A DNA stretch of 64,000 nucleotides, taken from assembly GCA_009667805.1 (NCBI GenBank), contig CM019064.1:273091662-273155661 (forward strand), read 5' to 3'. The notes below the pieces were generated by a model. It was not told the origin of the DNA and ran no database searches. It saw only the letters and a list, made by a program, of their open reading frames with translations. The stretch's first letter is position 1; each line of letters opens with the position of its first letter. Positions 21,697 through 33,818 of the stretch are shown here, piece by piece. Source of the stretch: Leptobrachium leishanense. Lineage: Eukaryota > Chordata > Amphibia > Anura > Megophryidae. A program made the position numbers and the translations under genes.

Positions 21697-22526
21697 CACA
21701 TCGTTGCATGTTTAATAAATGCCTTTTTTGTCGGGTTTCATCATCATGATTAGTTTATATAATGTAGGGCTAATTGTAAATTTGTAAATGTTCAGTTCTC
21801 AGCAGTTTGCCTGCATGCATATACTGATAGTATGCTGCACACTCTTAACCTATAGTAAATTGTGCCAGATACATCGTTAACCCTGTAGATCAGGGAACTG
21901 CAATGCAAATTTGGTAGATGGTCACCTAAATTTAGTTTGGAAAATGAAAAATGTCTAACAAGCAGATGAACTAGTGAAAAAAAAACGCAGGAGAAAACGA
22001 AATGCTTTTATGAGTCTGGCTCCAGAATTTGTCAACATTCCACAGAGGATTGAAAGCATTGGACAGAATGTTGAGCTAATAGTGATTTAGTGGTTCTTTT
22101 TTGGACATTATAAGATAGGGAGAGTGTATCTAATATCTGAACATAACTGATTGTTTTGTTGTGCTTGAGGTTTATCTCACCGCATGTTTGGATTCACCAT
22201 CACTTTTATGTGATCATATGACCATGACAGAAATTATCCTGCTCACTACTCTTTTCTTTCTACTGTATAACAGACAATCTGCATTTTAGTAGTTAAGAGG
22301 GTCATGGCCTCCTACCTTTGATGATGCAACCTAACACCTGACCTCTATCCTTGTAGTTGTCATGGTGGCACCAGGCATAAGCCATGGTGGAACCACAGGG
22401 CAAATTACAGGAAAACCCTCAGGGGAGGACACACAGGACCAAGCGTGAATAAATGTTGCTCGGTAGGAATCAGATGGTCGCGGTCTCTGCATGTTACTGG
22501 GTAGTGCTTCATGATAACTGCTGATG
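21697..22526. other. Spacer, nothing recognised
   Basis: No repeat or domain recognised. 22330-22450 may be part of an LTR-like unit with the tandem repeat that follows, but no ends are visible. Confidence 0.4.
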
Positions 22527-22717
22527 GGCTTGGAACACTGGACACAGCAGGCTTGGAGCACAGAAGCACAGCTGTCTTGGAACAAAGGAGCATGGCAGGC
22601 TTGGAACACAGGAGCACGGAGGGCTTGGAACACCGGAGCACGGAGGGCTTGGAACACAGGAGAACGATGTGCTTGAAACAAAGGAGTACTTCGGGCTTGG
22701 AATACAGCAGCACAGCA
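22527..22717. repeat. 24-bp tandem repeat, 8 units
   Basis: Units of the form ggcttggaacacaggagcac repeat every 24 bases (the first is 23). Because 24 is a multiple of three, long open frames appear on both strands; I treat them as artefacts. Confidence 0.93.
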
Positions 22718-22809
22718 GCCACTGAGACAGTACTGCACCTGATGGTACAGAACAGCTAAGCGGGGAATATTACCTTCCTGACGATAAACCCGTGAAAAAT
22801 CTGTTGGCG

Positions 22810-23690
22810 CAACAGAGATTGTGCTAGCTTCCGTGAGCTTACTTACTTTGCGCATCCTATACTTAACATGGGGAGTGCAATTAGTACTTAGCATTAGGAT
22901 AAGTAAGGTATTACAAAGTCCTAGCTTTAAAATTACCGCACTGATGGGCTAAGCTAAATTTTAGCAACAACTAAGGCTAGGGTCAGACGAAGCATATTTC
23001 GCGTCGTCCGTGAAAAAGTGCGTTCGAACGAATGGACGTATTTTTTCACGGAATACGTGATAGCGGTCAAACGATGCGCATTTTCATCCGTGATTTTGTA
23101 CGGATCATCAATAAAACCCTTTTTGCGTCTGGACGTTATGTTGGCCGGACATTAGCAACGTCTGACGTCTCCTAATCACGCACACATGCAGCTAGCGGAC
23201 GCAACGCACTCTGTACGTCCGTACTAGCGGTTTGACGTGCTCAAAAAAATGCGTTTGTTTGCCGCTTGCGTTGCGTGGCAGCACTTTCGTGCGGCCGTAC
23301 TTCGTATATTGCCTGTCATTGCCCGTCATTTGCTGCTACTACGGCCGTGATAAAGTGCGGCTGCACGTGCGTTCGCACTGCGTTCGTCTGACCCTAACCT
23401 AAAAGCTGGTGCTAACTGATTCCGCTTTGCAAAATTATTTAGCACCCCTTAAACCCCCCAATAAATCTGATACTCCTCAAAAAGATCCCAGTCTCACGAT
23501 CACTCCGTGGCGCTGTGCGATCTCGCGAGAGCAAGATCACACAGGGCTCGCAGCCAGGCTGCGCAACCCTCTATGGAGTCACATGGACTCTAAAGGGTGA
23601 TACTCGCTGTGGCACGAAAGCACTGCCTTAAGTGATCTTATAAATTATGAATCACTTAACACCAGCTCTTATAAGATGATATTTGTTAGA
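22810..23690. mobile_element. Family B fragment interrupted by C
   Basis: 22810-22974 holds the catcctatacttaacatggg block and ttacaaagtcctagc; 23399-23690 continues with aaagctggtgctaactgatt. A MITE of family C splits the two. Confidence 0.55.
22975..23398. mobile_element. Family C MITE, CpG-rich
   Basis: Ends ggctagggtcagacgaa and ttcgtctgaccctaacc are inverted repeats 424 bp apart. The interior is palindromic and rich in CG. Related copies lie at 36786-37128 and 62426-62857. Non-coding; probably a hAT-type MITE, but the superfamily is a guess. Confidence 0.8.
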
Positions 23691-25050
23691 GAAATACCAA
23701 CTCGAGATGAGAACAAGTTACCTTGGAATAGCTGGCACTTCTACTCTGTCTGAGGAACAAATTAAAGTCTTCTATGCAAAGTATAGGCGACATTAATTTC
23801 CAGTAGGGAATCACAAAAAAAGGCTATACTCAGGCCACAAAGCCAACTTGCAGCAAGAATGGAATATTGATTTCCACCATTAAGATAACTACTGAAGGCG
23901 TTATGTATAATGTCTCCATTAGTTATCTAAGTGGCAACTGTGGAATAAAACCCAGAGTTGCACCAATACCTAGGCAAGGGCCTATCAATTGGGCTCCTGG
24001 TCAAGCCCCCACTCCAAACCATTTTCAGGCTCCCCTCTGGCAAATACAAATAGGAATTCCTTTGATGTGCTTCAAGTTTGGTGTCCCACTGTGGGAATGT
24101 TAACTGGCAATCCAAAAACCAAAAGTATAGATATGACCATTGTTTTGGGATTAAATAATGATAACCGGGCAGATCATTTTCACTTTTACTAATTCGACTA
24201 TAGAAGCTTTTTCCCCCTAAAATGGGAGATAAGGAGCAATTAAAAATATTCCCCTGACAGTAATATAAGTTGCAACATTTATCCATGCTGTCGATTTAAG
24301 TTCAAATTTTGCGAAATTCCCTAACACTTTATTTTCAAAAATTTCGGATTAGTAAATAAACCAAATGTGATACAATCGTAATATTTAGATTCTACAAATG
24401 AATCACTTTGTGACATACGAGAAGAGACTTTAAATAATCTGTAGCTAATTCGTGTAGGAAAAGAAATAAATGGAAAAGAAATAAAGTATTGAATATATTA
24501 TAGTTTGCAATTCCTCTGGTTAATCTGATTCTGAAACACAATGGAAAGCAAACATTTACATACTGTACCAAAAAAGAACAGCTGCTAGGATGGCGGCCTG
24601 GGGTGTGATTTTACAACCCAGCATGGGAAAAGAGATTTAAAAGCAGCAAGAAAGAAAACACACTAAAATATAGGTACAATCTGAGATATTTTTAAAAGTG
24701 TGTTTTAACGGCTTCTTTGTTAAAAATATAAAATGCCGGAAAACCAGGCTTTCAATGACATTTTCTTGAAAATTATGCTTTTGAGAACTATTGAGAATTT
24801 TTTTTTTTAAATTGGGATTCGGGTATTCAGAGATGTATTTCATTCTACAAGACATTATTGTCAATATGCTCATAGGCATATGCATGTTTTTTTGCTCATT
24901 AAACAAACTGCTGCTGACAGGGAATTTACTTCGAAAAAAAATCTAAATTCTACAATAAAGATATAAGATTCTACTAAGGTTGAACCTTTCCTTTCAAAAA
25001 TCTATTTCTTTCATTCTCTGCTATTGCATTGTAGAGTGGTTGGCAACTAA
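23691..25050. other. AT-rich spacer
   Basis: ORFs at 23927-24286 and 24637-24906 (minus) have no recognisable features. No repeats found. Confidence 0.45.
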
Positions 25051-25232
25051 CAGGGTTATTCAGAGATAGGTGAAAAGCAGGAGAATGACTGGAGAAGTGA
25101 AAATTTGAGGTTAAAATAGCCAAACCAGAAAAATTCTCCCATTTATCTCAGTTTCCAAATCGGCTATTTTGACCTAGAATTTTCCATTCTCCAATCATTC
25201 TCCTGGTTTTCACCTCTCTCTGAATAACCCTG
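25051..25232. mobile_element. Family E MITE, 182 bp
   Basis: A long palindrome: cagggttattcagagatagg to ctctctgaataaccctg, with the inner arms agaaaaattctccc and aaatcggctattttgacct. TAA lies on both sides. The termini match family A, so A and E were probably moved by the same transposase. Confidence 0.88.
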
Positions 25233-25442
25233 TAAATGTATAATAAAATTAGGTTTTAGAAATTTTAGCACATCCTCATAATTTCATGTTTAAATCTACT
25301 CCGCAAAGATAAGATTTTGAACCACAAACCTGCAAGAGCACCATTTTGCTGTTAAGGGTTGTTTTGTGGACACCATGGACCATTGTGTAATGGTTGAGTT
25401 TGTGACTGCAGAGATGTATGTGCAGAGGGTCTCTAGATCCTG

Positions 25443-25980
25443 AGGCTGGGGTCACACGACCTTATTACATACAGTATCTCACAGAAGGGAGTACACCCCT
25501 CACATTATTGAAAATATTTAATTATATTTTTTCATGCGACAACACTGAAGAAATGACACTTTGCTACAATGTAAAGAAGTGCTACCGAATGTCCATCTAA
25601 ACACACATTGTGATGGCCACTACTGAACTTTGATAGACAAGCACTTTTTTCACGCAAGTGAGAATGGATGCAGAGTTTTGGTCAGCATCAAAATGCTAGG
25701 ACGCACTTCGAGACATGTCTACGGACATGATGCTTTCTATAGACAGGAGTACAGGACTTCAGACAAGTACTCATTTGCCGTCCATCGTGTGTGAAGAAAA
25801 AAGAGACTACAAAACGTAAAAAGGCTTCTCCAGTTTCCATGCTTCTTTTAGATGTTTATCTTCAACAAAATTCATGCGTAACGTGTTGTGTCCTCAAGTA
25901 CATCTGTGCAAAGGTTTGCCCGATACAAAGGTTTGCCTGATACAAAGGACGTACTTACTGCACTCGTGTGGCCCCAGCCT
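25443..25980. mobile_element. Family F MITE, 538 bp
   Basis: Terminal inverted repeats aggctggggtcacacgac and ctcgtgtggccccagcct. Only one copy in the window. Non-coding. Confidence 0.75.
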
Positions 25981-26439
25981 TACTTTTATAAATGCAGTGG
26001 TGAACCCGTATCATTTCCATCTCCCTTCTTAAATTACTGAACTTATCCCTCACAGGGCTTGGGACAAAGAGGCCTAATGACTTGTGGTCACATTCCTCCT
26101 AAATCTTCTTGTTACCACCACCTTCTTCACTCATTTGTCCTCCTTCCTCTTTCTCCCTTAGTCTACTTTAGTGCTATGTGAGCTGCTGGAACATTGCAAG
26201 AGCTGTTTGTTCTGATACTTCAGCCAATCCATATTCATTCTATACCTAACTAAAATGCCAATTCCAGTTTATATAATATTTTGCAACCTGTCCTACGCCT
26301 GCTTCTAGTGTGTAATCATGTATTTGCATTGAAAACCATTAAAAATGAAATCTAAACCCTTAAACCCCATTTAATTCAAAACAGGGTTGATGTTCTGCAT
26401 GGGGAGAAAAAAAATCTCATTTAGCCATTCATACACTGT
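25981..26439. other. Spacer, nothing recognised
   Basis: No repeat or ORF supported. Confidence 0.5.
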
Positions 26440-27340
26440 CAGGGTTATTCAAAGAGATCCGAATTGCTGGCGAAAGGTAACCGAATGCTGAAATTCAGTG
26501 TACATTTACCGTTCCTGGCCATTCGGCTGTTCAGAGAGCAGGCAGTTCGCCAAATGTTGGCGAATTGCCTGCACATACGGTGCCTGTTCGGTGCCTGTTC
26601 GAGGGAAGTGAAATCCCCATAGAGAAGCAATGCTTCGTCTATTCAGAGAACTAAAACAAGCAGTGAAAGGTTGCCGAAATGCCCTGCCATTCGGTGGTTT
26701 GTTTCGACAGGTTTATTCAGGTGAATCCCATAGGCTTCAATGTTAAAAATATTCCCGTTTTAATCCAATATCTAATAAACCGTTGATTATAATATTGTGC
26801 AGTAAAAAGTTTCATTATTTTTAGATTTTTTAGGATCTTTTATGCATTTTTCGGGATTTTTTTGGGAAATTTGTTTTTCCTAAATCGTCTTTTCTTTTTT
26901 CTGTAACAGCCCTTTTTTTATCCTTCATTGTATCTTATATGTAAATTTCAGACATTTTCGTTCTGTAGTTTCTTTGCAAGCAGCGTTTCACTTTTCAAAC
27001 ATTCAAGCGTACTGTTTTTTTTTCTCACTCCATTCGTCTGCGGTGTCGGGTTTTTCCGGCTGCTGCTCTGCGCTCTGATCGGCTCCTGCTCGGGTTTCTC
27101 CGGCGTGTTCGGCATGGTTAATCCAGATGTTTTTGCGGGTCTCGATGTGCTTTCGCCTGGGTTTTGCGGTGAGTGTTCGTCGGGTTTGCGGCGGCTTTTC
27201 CCTGTGCTACATCGGCCCTGCGGTGTTTGCTGAATACACTGCAGGGTCGCCGAAATGGGATCGCCAAATCACACCAAATTGAAGAGAACGAAAAGTCACC
27301 GAACGTGCGGTGACTTTTTGATTCTCTTTGAATAACCCCG
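26440..27340 (+). mobile_element. Family A element, complete copy
   Basis: About 900 bp from cagggttattcaaagagatc to gattctctttgaataaccc. It has a palindromic GC-containing left and right part around an AT-rich middle (ctaataaaccgttgattata). ORFs inside are not shared between copies. Confidence 0.8.
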
Positions 27341-28046
27341 ACTGTATTTTTTTTCATCCTATCAGCCCAAAGGGGAAGCCTCCACTCTCAATGTAAAAAA
27401 TGTTAAACAAATTTAGTTATGCCAGCCACGAGAAGACAGAGCTAACTATAAATGGGGTTCACCAAGGCCTCTCATATTTAAGAGATCTATTCTTACTAGG
27501 AGGCACTGGGTAGTAAAGCAATTTACAATCATTTCCTTATTGTGCTTGAACATCTTCTCTTCCCATAAAATTGTTTCTCTTCTATATTCTCTGTAATTTG
27601 TAGTTACTGCTTGGATATTTCCCACACTGCCCTATGTATCTAAATTACAGTAGCTAAACATGTTTGTTTACCCTTTCTCTCACTTGCCCAACCTGGTGAC
27701 CTCCAGAATTTTATAGTGTGGCTGGATCATCTGCCATCTGTCTTTTTGGTTGTTGCCCTTCCCCATCACATGACATCAGCCGTGTTTTCCCTCAGTTTTG
27801 TTTCTATTAGCATTCGTTCTCTGCAGAATCACAGAATAGTTAACAGCTATGACCTTTAGAGCTCAGCAATCTGTGGCAGTTCTATTATGTTTCACAAAAC
27901 ATTAGTCATAATGGCATGGGTAGCTCGATACATTTTTCAAGAAAGAGGAAGGTGCACACATCTCTTAATCCCCTATTCAGCAGTTTCTTATACTACATGT
28001 TAAATGGATACCATTGCTGTTTCATAAAGTAAAAGATGTTATCATA
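27341..28046. other. Spacer, nothing recognised
   Basis: No repeat or ORF supported. Confidence 0.5.
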
Positions 28047-28228
28047 CAGGTCTATTCAAAGAAAGGTGAAACTCAGGAAAATGACTGGAGAAGTGAAAAT
28101 TCTAGGTCAATTTAGCCAAACCAAAAAAAATCTCCCATTTATCTCTCTTTCCAAATCGGCTATTTTGATCTAGAATTTTCACTTCTCCAGCCATTCTCCT
28201 GGTTTTCAACTCTCTCTGAATAACCCTG
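28047..28228. mobile_element. Family E MITE
   Basis: Same palindrome as 25051-25232, flanked by ATA on both sides. The left terminus is slightly changed (caggtctattcaaag). Confidence 0.85.
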
Positions 28229-28239
28229 ATAGAAAAATT

Positions 28240-28962
28240 ATTTATTTATTTATTTATTTATAAAGGATTTTACCAGGAAGGATACATTGAGATTTCTCTC
28301 GTTTTCAAGCATGTCCTGGGTTCAAGTACATTGAAGTGTTACATTTACAGAAATACAAAGTAATACAATGTAAGATATTAACAACACAAATATACAGATT
28401 AACAGAAAATAAATATGTAGGAAATATAGTCACTAGGTTACATGTTTACAGGTGCATTCTGTATTGAGGTATGTTAACAGGGAAATTTTGAGTGACTTAA
28501 GACTGGTGGAAGATTTGATGGTGTCTGGGAGGTTATTCCATAATTGTGGTGCTCTGTAGGAAAATGAGGACCGAGCCACTGTCTTTTTGTATTGTGGTAT
28601 TGCAAGTAAGGTGCTGGTCCTGGATCGGAGGTTATAGGATGAGGGAACTGCTGGGGGAAGCAGTCTATTCAGGTAGGGTGGCAGCTTCCCAGAGATGCTC
28701 TTAAACACCAGGCTGGAAAGGTGAAGGGTGCGTCTGGATTCTAGCGATGGCCAGTTTAGCTGTTTTAACATGTCACAATGGTGGGTCATGTAGTTACATT
28801 GTAGCGCAAAGCGGCAGAATGAGTTATACAGTGTAGTAAGTTTATGAAGGTGTGTTTGCGGGGCGGCTGCATACACTACATCTCCGTAATCAATAGCCGG
28901 CATAAGCATTTGCTGTACAATCTGCTTTCTTACCGCGGGACTCAGGCAGGATTTGTTTCTGT
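28240..28962 (-). mobile_element. L2/CR1-superfamily LINE, 5'-truncated
   Basis: A (TTTA)n tail at 28240-28260, a 3' UTR identical in plan to 9346-9533, and the C-terminal end of the RT protein. The 5' truncation is at about 28962, within the region encoding NKSCLSPAVRKQI. Confidence 0.9.
28433..28960 (-). pseudogene. LINE RT C-terminal fragment
   Basis: The frame gives YGDVVYAAAPQTHLHKL to RAPQLWNNLP and ends TCKHVT, nearly the same as residues 90-240 of the protein at 8623-9345. It lacks the catalytic palm. The 158-aa ORF starts at 28909, but homologous residues extend upstream to the truncation. Confidence 0.9.
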
Positions 28963-29250
28963 GATATTACTTTGAACACGTTTAAAAATATTTTAAGGAT
29001 CTTTGATACTAACGTGCACATTGCTGGATAATTTGTTAATTAGAATTTCTACAACAAAGTCTCAGTGCTGGCTTGTATACAATTTCTGATTGGAATGCTG
29101 ACTTGAAAAACCTGTTTTGTGTTAGTTACACTTTCTGTTTATTTTGTGTTTTTAAAAAAAAGTACCTAAAATTTCCAAGAGTAATTTAAGTAAACATATT
29201 AAGCGCGCATGGATTGTGGTAAAGAAAAAACAATAAATAGACTATGCACT
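28963..29250. other. Spacer
   Basis: Nothing recognised. Confidence 0.5.
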
Positions 29251-29429
29251 CAGGGTTATTCAGAGAGAGGTGAAAAGCAGGTGAATGACTGGAGAATGGA
29301 AAATTCTAGGTCAAAATAGCCGATTTGGAAAGTGAGATAAATGGGAGATTTTTTCTGGTTCGGCTATTTTGACCTCGAATTTTCCATTCTCCAGTCATTC
29401 TGCTTTTCACCGCTCTCTGAATAACCCTG
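29251..29429. mobile_element. Family E MITE
   Basis: Palindrome from cagggttattcagagagagg to gctctctgaataaccctg. Flanking triplets differ (act, tat), so the target duplication is not clear here. Confidence 0.85.
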
Positions 29430-30015
29430 TATGTATATAGGAGGAGTTAATATAAAATAATACGTTTAAAAACGAATGGAAAAGAAAGAAGAAGCATTAC
29501 GGGTGAAAGAATTAACAGAGAAAGACAACATTTCAGATATGATTTAGAAATCTACAGATTTGTCAAGATTTGTCAGTGAAACCTGTAGAGTGACATCTCT
29601 ATCAATCCTGAACTTGTCAAATTCTGATCCTCAGCTGATCTGGGATGATAAGTTTGCTAAAAGGCATGTGTACTCTGACCCTGCCATGAAGTTCTGTCAT
29701 TGTAGACAGAATGGTATCACTTATTCAGCATCACCCATAATATCACTTTCCTTTTTTAAAACATCACATGTAAGACACACTGTCGACATTAGATTTAATT
29801 TGAAAGGGTAACAGAACAGGTCAACGTTTGGAGCAAATGTTTCCAAAATGAGTTGTCTGATTGGAATGTAAATGATGAACTAAGCATTATTGTCGAAACA
29901 TGTTGAGCAACGCTCTTCTGTACAGTTCTGTGCTGATTGCAACATTCATAAATTGTAATCTAACAGTTTAACAAATAGGTTTATTGTTACCATCTTACAA
30001 AAACATCCACAATGT
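29430..30015. other. Spacer, nothing recognised
   Basis: An 83-aa ORF at 29560-29811 has no recognisable feature. Confidence 0.45.
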
Positions 30016-30197
30016 CAGGGTTATTCAGAGAAAGGTGAAAACCAGGAGAACTGTCAGGAGAAGAGAACAATCTAGACCAAATAGCCGATTTGGAAAGTGA
30101 GATAAATGGGAGAATTTTTCTGGTTTGGCTATTTTGACCTAGAATTTTCACTTTTCCAGTCATTCTCCTGAGTTTCACCTCTCTGTGAATAACCCTG
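30016..30197. mobile_element. Family E MITE
   Basis: Palindrome from cagggttattcagagaaagg to ctctgtgaataaccctg, with TGT on both sides. Confidence 0.88.
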
Positions 30198-31140
30198 TGT
30201 ATGTTCCCATTTCATTACTGCTTGAAAATGTTGCAGAAAACTGTCACCACCTTTATGTGCTGTTATTCAGTGCGCCGTCTATTTATTAGAGTGTGTATTC
30301 TCACTGCACAGGAAACAAGTGACAAGTCGAATGTATATTTTAATGAGTAACTTCTAGATGTGGTGGAATCAATGTGAAAAAAATGTTTACCATGTCAAAA
30401 ATACATGGTCAATTTTCAGGCTAATCTGAAATTCTCCCCATATGGATCAAAGCGATAGACAGCTATAGCTCTTTCACTGACCAAATGTCTGTTTACTTGC
30501 TTTTGCAAAAATACTCTTTGGCGAGAAATAACAGAAGAGCATGGAAGATAGTGTTTCACTTCCTGCTCTGCATGAGCTGTTCAAAAGACCATCTTAAAAG
30601 CAGCCTCACAGGGGAGTAGTCTGTCACTTCCTGAATATATTTGGCAACACAGAGCCCTGAACAATTATTTTACTTTTCAAAGCAGAGACTGGCTGAATCC
30701 TCATTTATTATAAGTTATAATGTAAGAGAATAGAATGCATTAAATTTGATTCTGCAATGATTTTTTTTTCTAGTTGTGCCATATGCCAGATTGACAGTCC
30801 TGAAATGTGAATTACATCAATTATTCGAATAAGTACACGTGTACAGTAGCAGGGAATCCGCGTAGCTGCCCACATTCTGACTTGCTAATCACTATGCCTT
30901 ATAGCATATGGCAAAATTAAATACAGTGCAGGAAATAATATTGCTGTTCTTGTGCCCCCTCACCTTCATCCCTGCAATCTACAGTGTATTAACTTAATAA
31001 AATTCATGATCTGCAGAGTCACCACTTTTTCAATAAAATGTAATAATATTTATAATTTATTTTTGCTTGAAAGCATCATTATATTGTTAGTAAGATAATA
31101 AATATACAACGTACTGTACATTGTAACGTATTTAACATTT
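30198..31140. other. AT-rich spacer
   Basis: No repeat, ORF or RNA feature supported. Confidence 0.5.
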
Positions 31141-31728
31141 TTATGATGAATATAAAGAATACCAATGACGTCAGTTTCAGGCGCCCCCCTGCGCCTGCAG
31201 GGGAGAACCTGAAAGGGGGGGGGGTGCTCTGGACTCCTCTCTCTCCTGAAAGGCTGCAAATAAAAAAAGAGCGGCACCGCCGGAAAAGGCCCAGTCTGCC
31301 CTTTTGCATGGTGCCTCTCTTTAACCCCTTAGGTGCCAGAGCGCGATTCGCTCCCGGAGGTGGCTGACATCATGGATGTCACCCCCGCCCACTGACATCG
31401 TCACCATAAGTGCAGTGACGTCAGTTGGCCAGTTAACCTGCTAGCTGTCAAGTGGAGCTAGGGGGATCCTTTGGACTCCTATATCATCCGATCCGTGGCA
31501 GCTAGAGGTTCATGTTTGGTATCATTGGAAAGGCCTGATTACGTAACAAATATATATATATATATATACAAAAAAGCAAGGAGGTTTTGCACTCACGGTT
31601 CACCCCTGTTGGATTTCTCTCCAATACCCGGTGCTCAGCGATGGCCTCAGATAGATAATCACAGCAAAATACGCCAGCACTCCAGGATTTTCCAAAAATG
31701 GTAGGTTTATTATATAAATTCTTCCATA

Positions 31729-31777
31729 AAATCGACGTTTCGGCTCCTAATGCGGAGCCTTCATCAGGACAAATCAA
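31729..31777 (-). ncRNA. Hammerhead ribozyme motif with minimal stem III
   Basis: Minus strand: CTGATGA (31767-31761), stem II GGCTCC/GGAGCC with a 6-7 nt loop, then GAAACGTC (31741-31734). Stem III would be the 2-bp palindrome ACGT, a minimal form known in Penelope-like elements that is thought to work as a dimer. Stem I is short (GTC/GAT with a wobble). The core is canonical; cleavage of a single copy is doubtful. Confidence 0.6.
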
Positions 31778-31790
31778 TCCAATTGATTGA

Positions 31791-31840
31791 TTTGTCCTGA
31801 TGAAGGCTCCGCATTAGGAGCCAAAACATCGATTTTATGG
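31791..31840 (+). ncRNA. Hammerhead-like motif, core mutated
   Basis: CTGATGA at 31797-31803 and stem II GGCTCC/GGAGCC are intact, but GAAAC reads AAAAC and GTC reads ATC. The conserved G12 is lost, so this arm is probably inactive. Confidence 0.55.
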
Positions 31841-31904
31841 AAGAATTTATATAATAAACCTACCATTTTTGGAAAATCCTGGAGTGCTGGCGTATTTTGC
31901 TGTG

Positions 31905-31951
<47 letters not shown>

Positions 31952-32110
31952 AAAAAATAAAAAGGTGGGTTTTTATTAAAAAAAAATTGTCTGGGGTATA
32001 ACAAAATAGGACTTCAAATCACGTTTAACCATGATGAGCATAAAATGGTCAAATTGAGCTCAGCACACAGAGATGAAATGGCTCAGCAGTGAAGGTGTTA
32101 AAAAGCAAAA

Positions 32111-32690
32111 ACATATAAAAATTGTGTATTTCTAAACTCAGGACAAAATTTTGAAACTATTTAGCCGGGGTCTACTTTGGCGGTTGTAGATTTTGAGGGT
32201 CAAATTTCGAAAAAGTGAGTTTTTTTCTAGTTTTTTTTCATCATATTTCATAAATTTTTTATAGTAAATTATACGATATGATGAAAATAATGGTATATTC
32301 AGAAAGTTCATTTAATGGTGAGAAAAAAACAATATATAATATGTGTGGGTTCCATAAACGAATAAGAGGAAAATTAGAGTTAAACACAAACAGTGCAGAA
32401 ATGTAAAAACAGCAGTGGGTATTTTCGGACAGACAATGGTAAAATCACCTGGTCACTATGGGGATAATATTATATCTAGGGAAGCAGAGTTCTTCAATTT
32501 CACACATACTTTCTACCCGCCAATTCAATCTGTAAAGGATGAAGGTGTTGAACGTTTTCAGAACACCTGGATAAGTGTCATGTCTGGTAAGGGGGGGGGG
32601 CATGGAATGTTGGGGAAAAGGAACCCAATGGCAGGTTACTATGAGACCTCTCATAATTCTTAATCAGATACGCAGTTGAAGAAAAAGCCA
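32111..32690. other. AT-rich spacer
   Basis: 32100-32410 shares agcaaaaacat, gaaaaagtg and atgaaaataatgg blocks with 34650-34900, so it is likely decayed G interior. 32415-32663 ORF has no features. Confidence 0.4.
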
Positions 32691-32911
32691 GAGTTGGTAG
32701 CCAGATTTTCAGTCCAAATACAAGGAAACAGGCAGGAAGCATGGTCATTTGGTAGACAGATGTTCAGTCCAGGAACAAGGGAGCAGCCAGGAAGCATGGT
32801 CATTTGGTAGCCAGATGTTCAGTACAGGAACAAGGGAGCAGGCAGGAAGCATGGTCATTTGGTAGCCAGATGTTCAGTCCAGGAACAAGGAAGCAGGCAG
32901 GAAGCATGATC
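32691..32911. repeat. 55-bp tandem repeat, 4 copies
   Basis: catttggtag marks units at 32746, 32801 and 32856, each 55 bases apart, with a partial leading copy from 32691. The unit holds ccagatgttcagtccaggaa and gcaggcaggaagcatg. Confidence 0.93.
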
Positions 32912-33818
32912 AGAGACAAAGCCGGAGTTGAAAGCTAGATGGTCAGTTCAGAAACAAGGGCAATAAGGTGCAGAACACGGGCGACAGTATCAGGAGCAGA
33001 GCAAGGGTCAGACAGCCAGGGAATCCGATGGAGAGGAGGGAAGGCAGGAAACAGAGTGAAAACAGGTAGCAGGAATGGCAGTTCAAAGGTACCCGAGTAT
33101 TTGAATAACCGAGAACTGAGGAGAGGAGTGCTTGGTATCTACAGGGAATGGTGATAAGGAAGGAGCTTGAGGTGTGGGATCTCTGTTTCCAGTTGGGAGG
33201 CAGGGATCACAGATGCAGGCATAGTCGCTTCAAAGTTTGGTAACTGTCCTGGAATAATGAAGTCACCAACCTTCACCGCCAGCATCATTCTGACAGAGCC
33301 CAATGGAATTGCAACATCTCCACGTGTCATATGTGCATGGGCTGTTTGGGAGGATTATACATATGCTTTATGGCGTGGATGTTGTGGCACCAGGATGGCG
33401 GCCACCTGCGCACGAGGTCACCCACAACATTTCCATACTGGAGGACAGGCCTGGTCAGTGGAGAAGGTGCGGGGATGCCCACGGGATGTCTGGATACTGG
33501 AGGGGTGAGTCTTTGTGGACCGTGACAAGGTAAGGTTTGATTAAGTTACAATCCCTTGAAATATTTGTATAAGTACAAGATTCTCTGGAGCACCTCCAGC
33601 ACAAAGAAGTTTCCAGGAACATATGATGAAGTGATTCTAGAATTAAATACCAGCATGATAATAATTCATTTAAAGTTACTTTCCATGACATGTAAGTTTT
33701 AGGATGATTTAGGACAGTATTACAAAGTTGCTGCTTACTTAAACAGAGCTGTTGTAAACTTAACAACTCCATAGACTATAATGGCTCTGGTAAATGTTGT
33801 GTAATGGGCAAATCCACA
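32912..33818. other. Spacer, possible LTR-like material
   Basis: Moderately GC-rich sequence after the 55-bp repeats; several short overlapping ORFs on both strands without domains. It could be part of an old LTR, but no ends, TATA box or primer site can be supported. Confidence 0.3.

Larger units (their letters stand above)
31549..31945. mobile_element. Penelope-like terminal repeats, inverted pair
   Basis: Flanked by TA microsatellites (31549-31569, 31911-31945). Two arms, 31660-31770 and 31788-31905, are reverse complements sharing cgccagcactccaggatttt and a hammerhead core. The minus arm also carries the sequence rc of gcaaaacctccttgctttt next to the TA repeat. The structure suits a Penelope-like element reduced to its terminal repeats; no RT remains. 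Confidence 0.55.
31141..32110. mobile_element. Family G fragments around a Penelope-like insert
   Basis: 31160-31548 contains gacgtcagtttcaggcgccc, ttaaccccttaggtgccag at 31322 and gatccgtggcagctagaggt, shared with 34330-34560 and 41130-41330. 31946-32110 continues with aaatcacgtttaaccatgatg. A Penelope-like block in TA repeats separates the two parts. Confidence 0.55.

Noticed and set aside
22405..22894. 105-aa and 187-aa ORFs with repeated SKPxVLLC
   Set aside because: Produced by the 24-bp repeat, whose length is a multiple of three; both strands are open.
23927..24286. 119-aa minus ORF
   Set aside because: No domain, no repeat support and AT-rich surroundings; likely chance.
32691..32911. 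CRISPR-like array
   Set aside because: The 55-bp units are contiguous tandem repeats with no unique spacers, and the DNA is eukaryotic.
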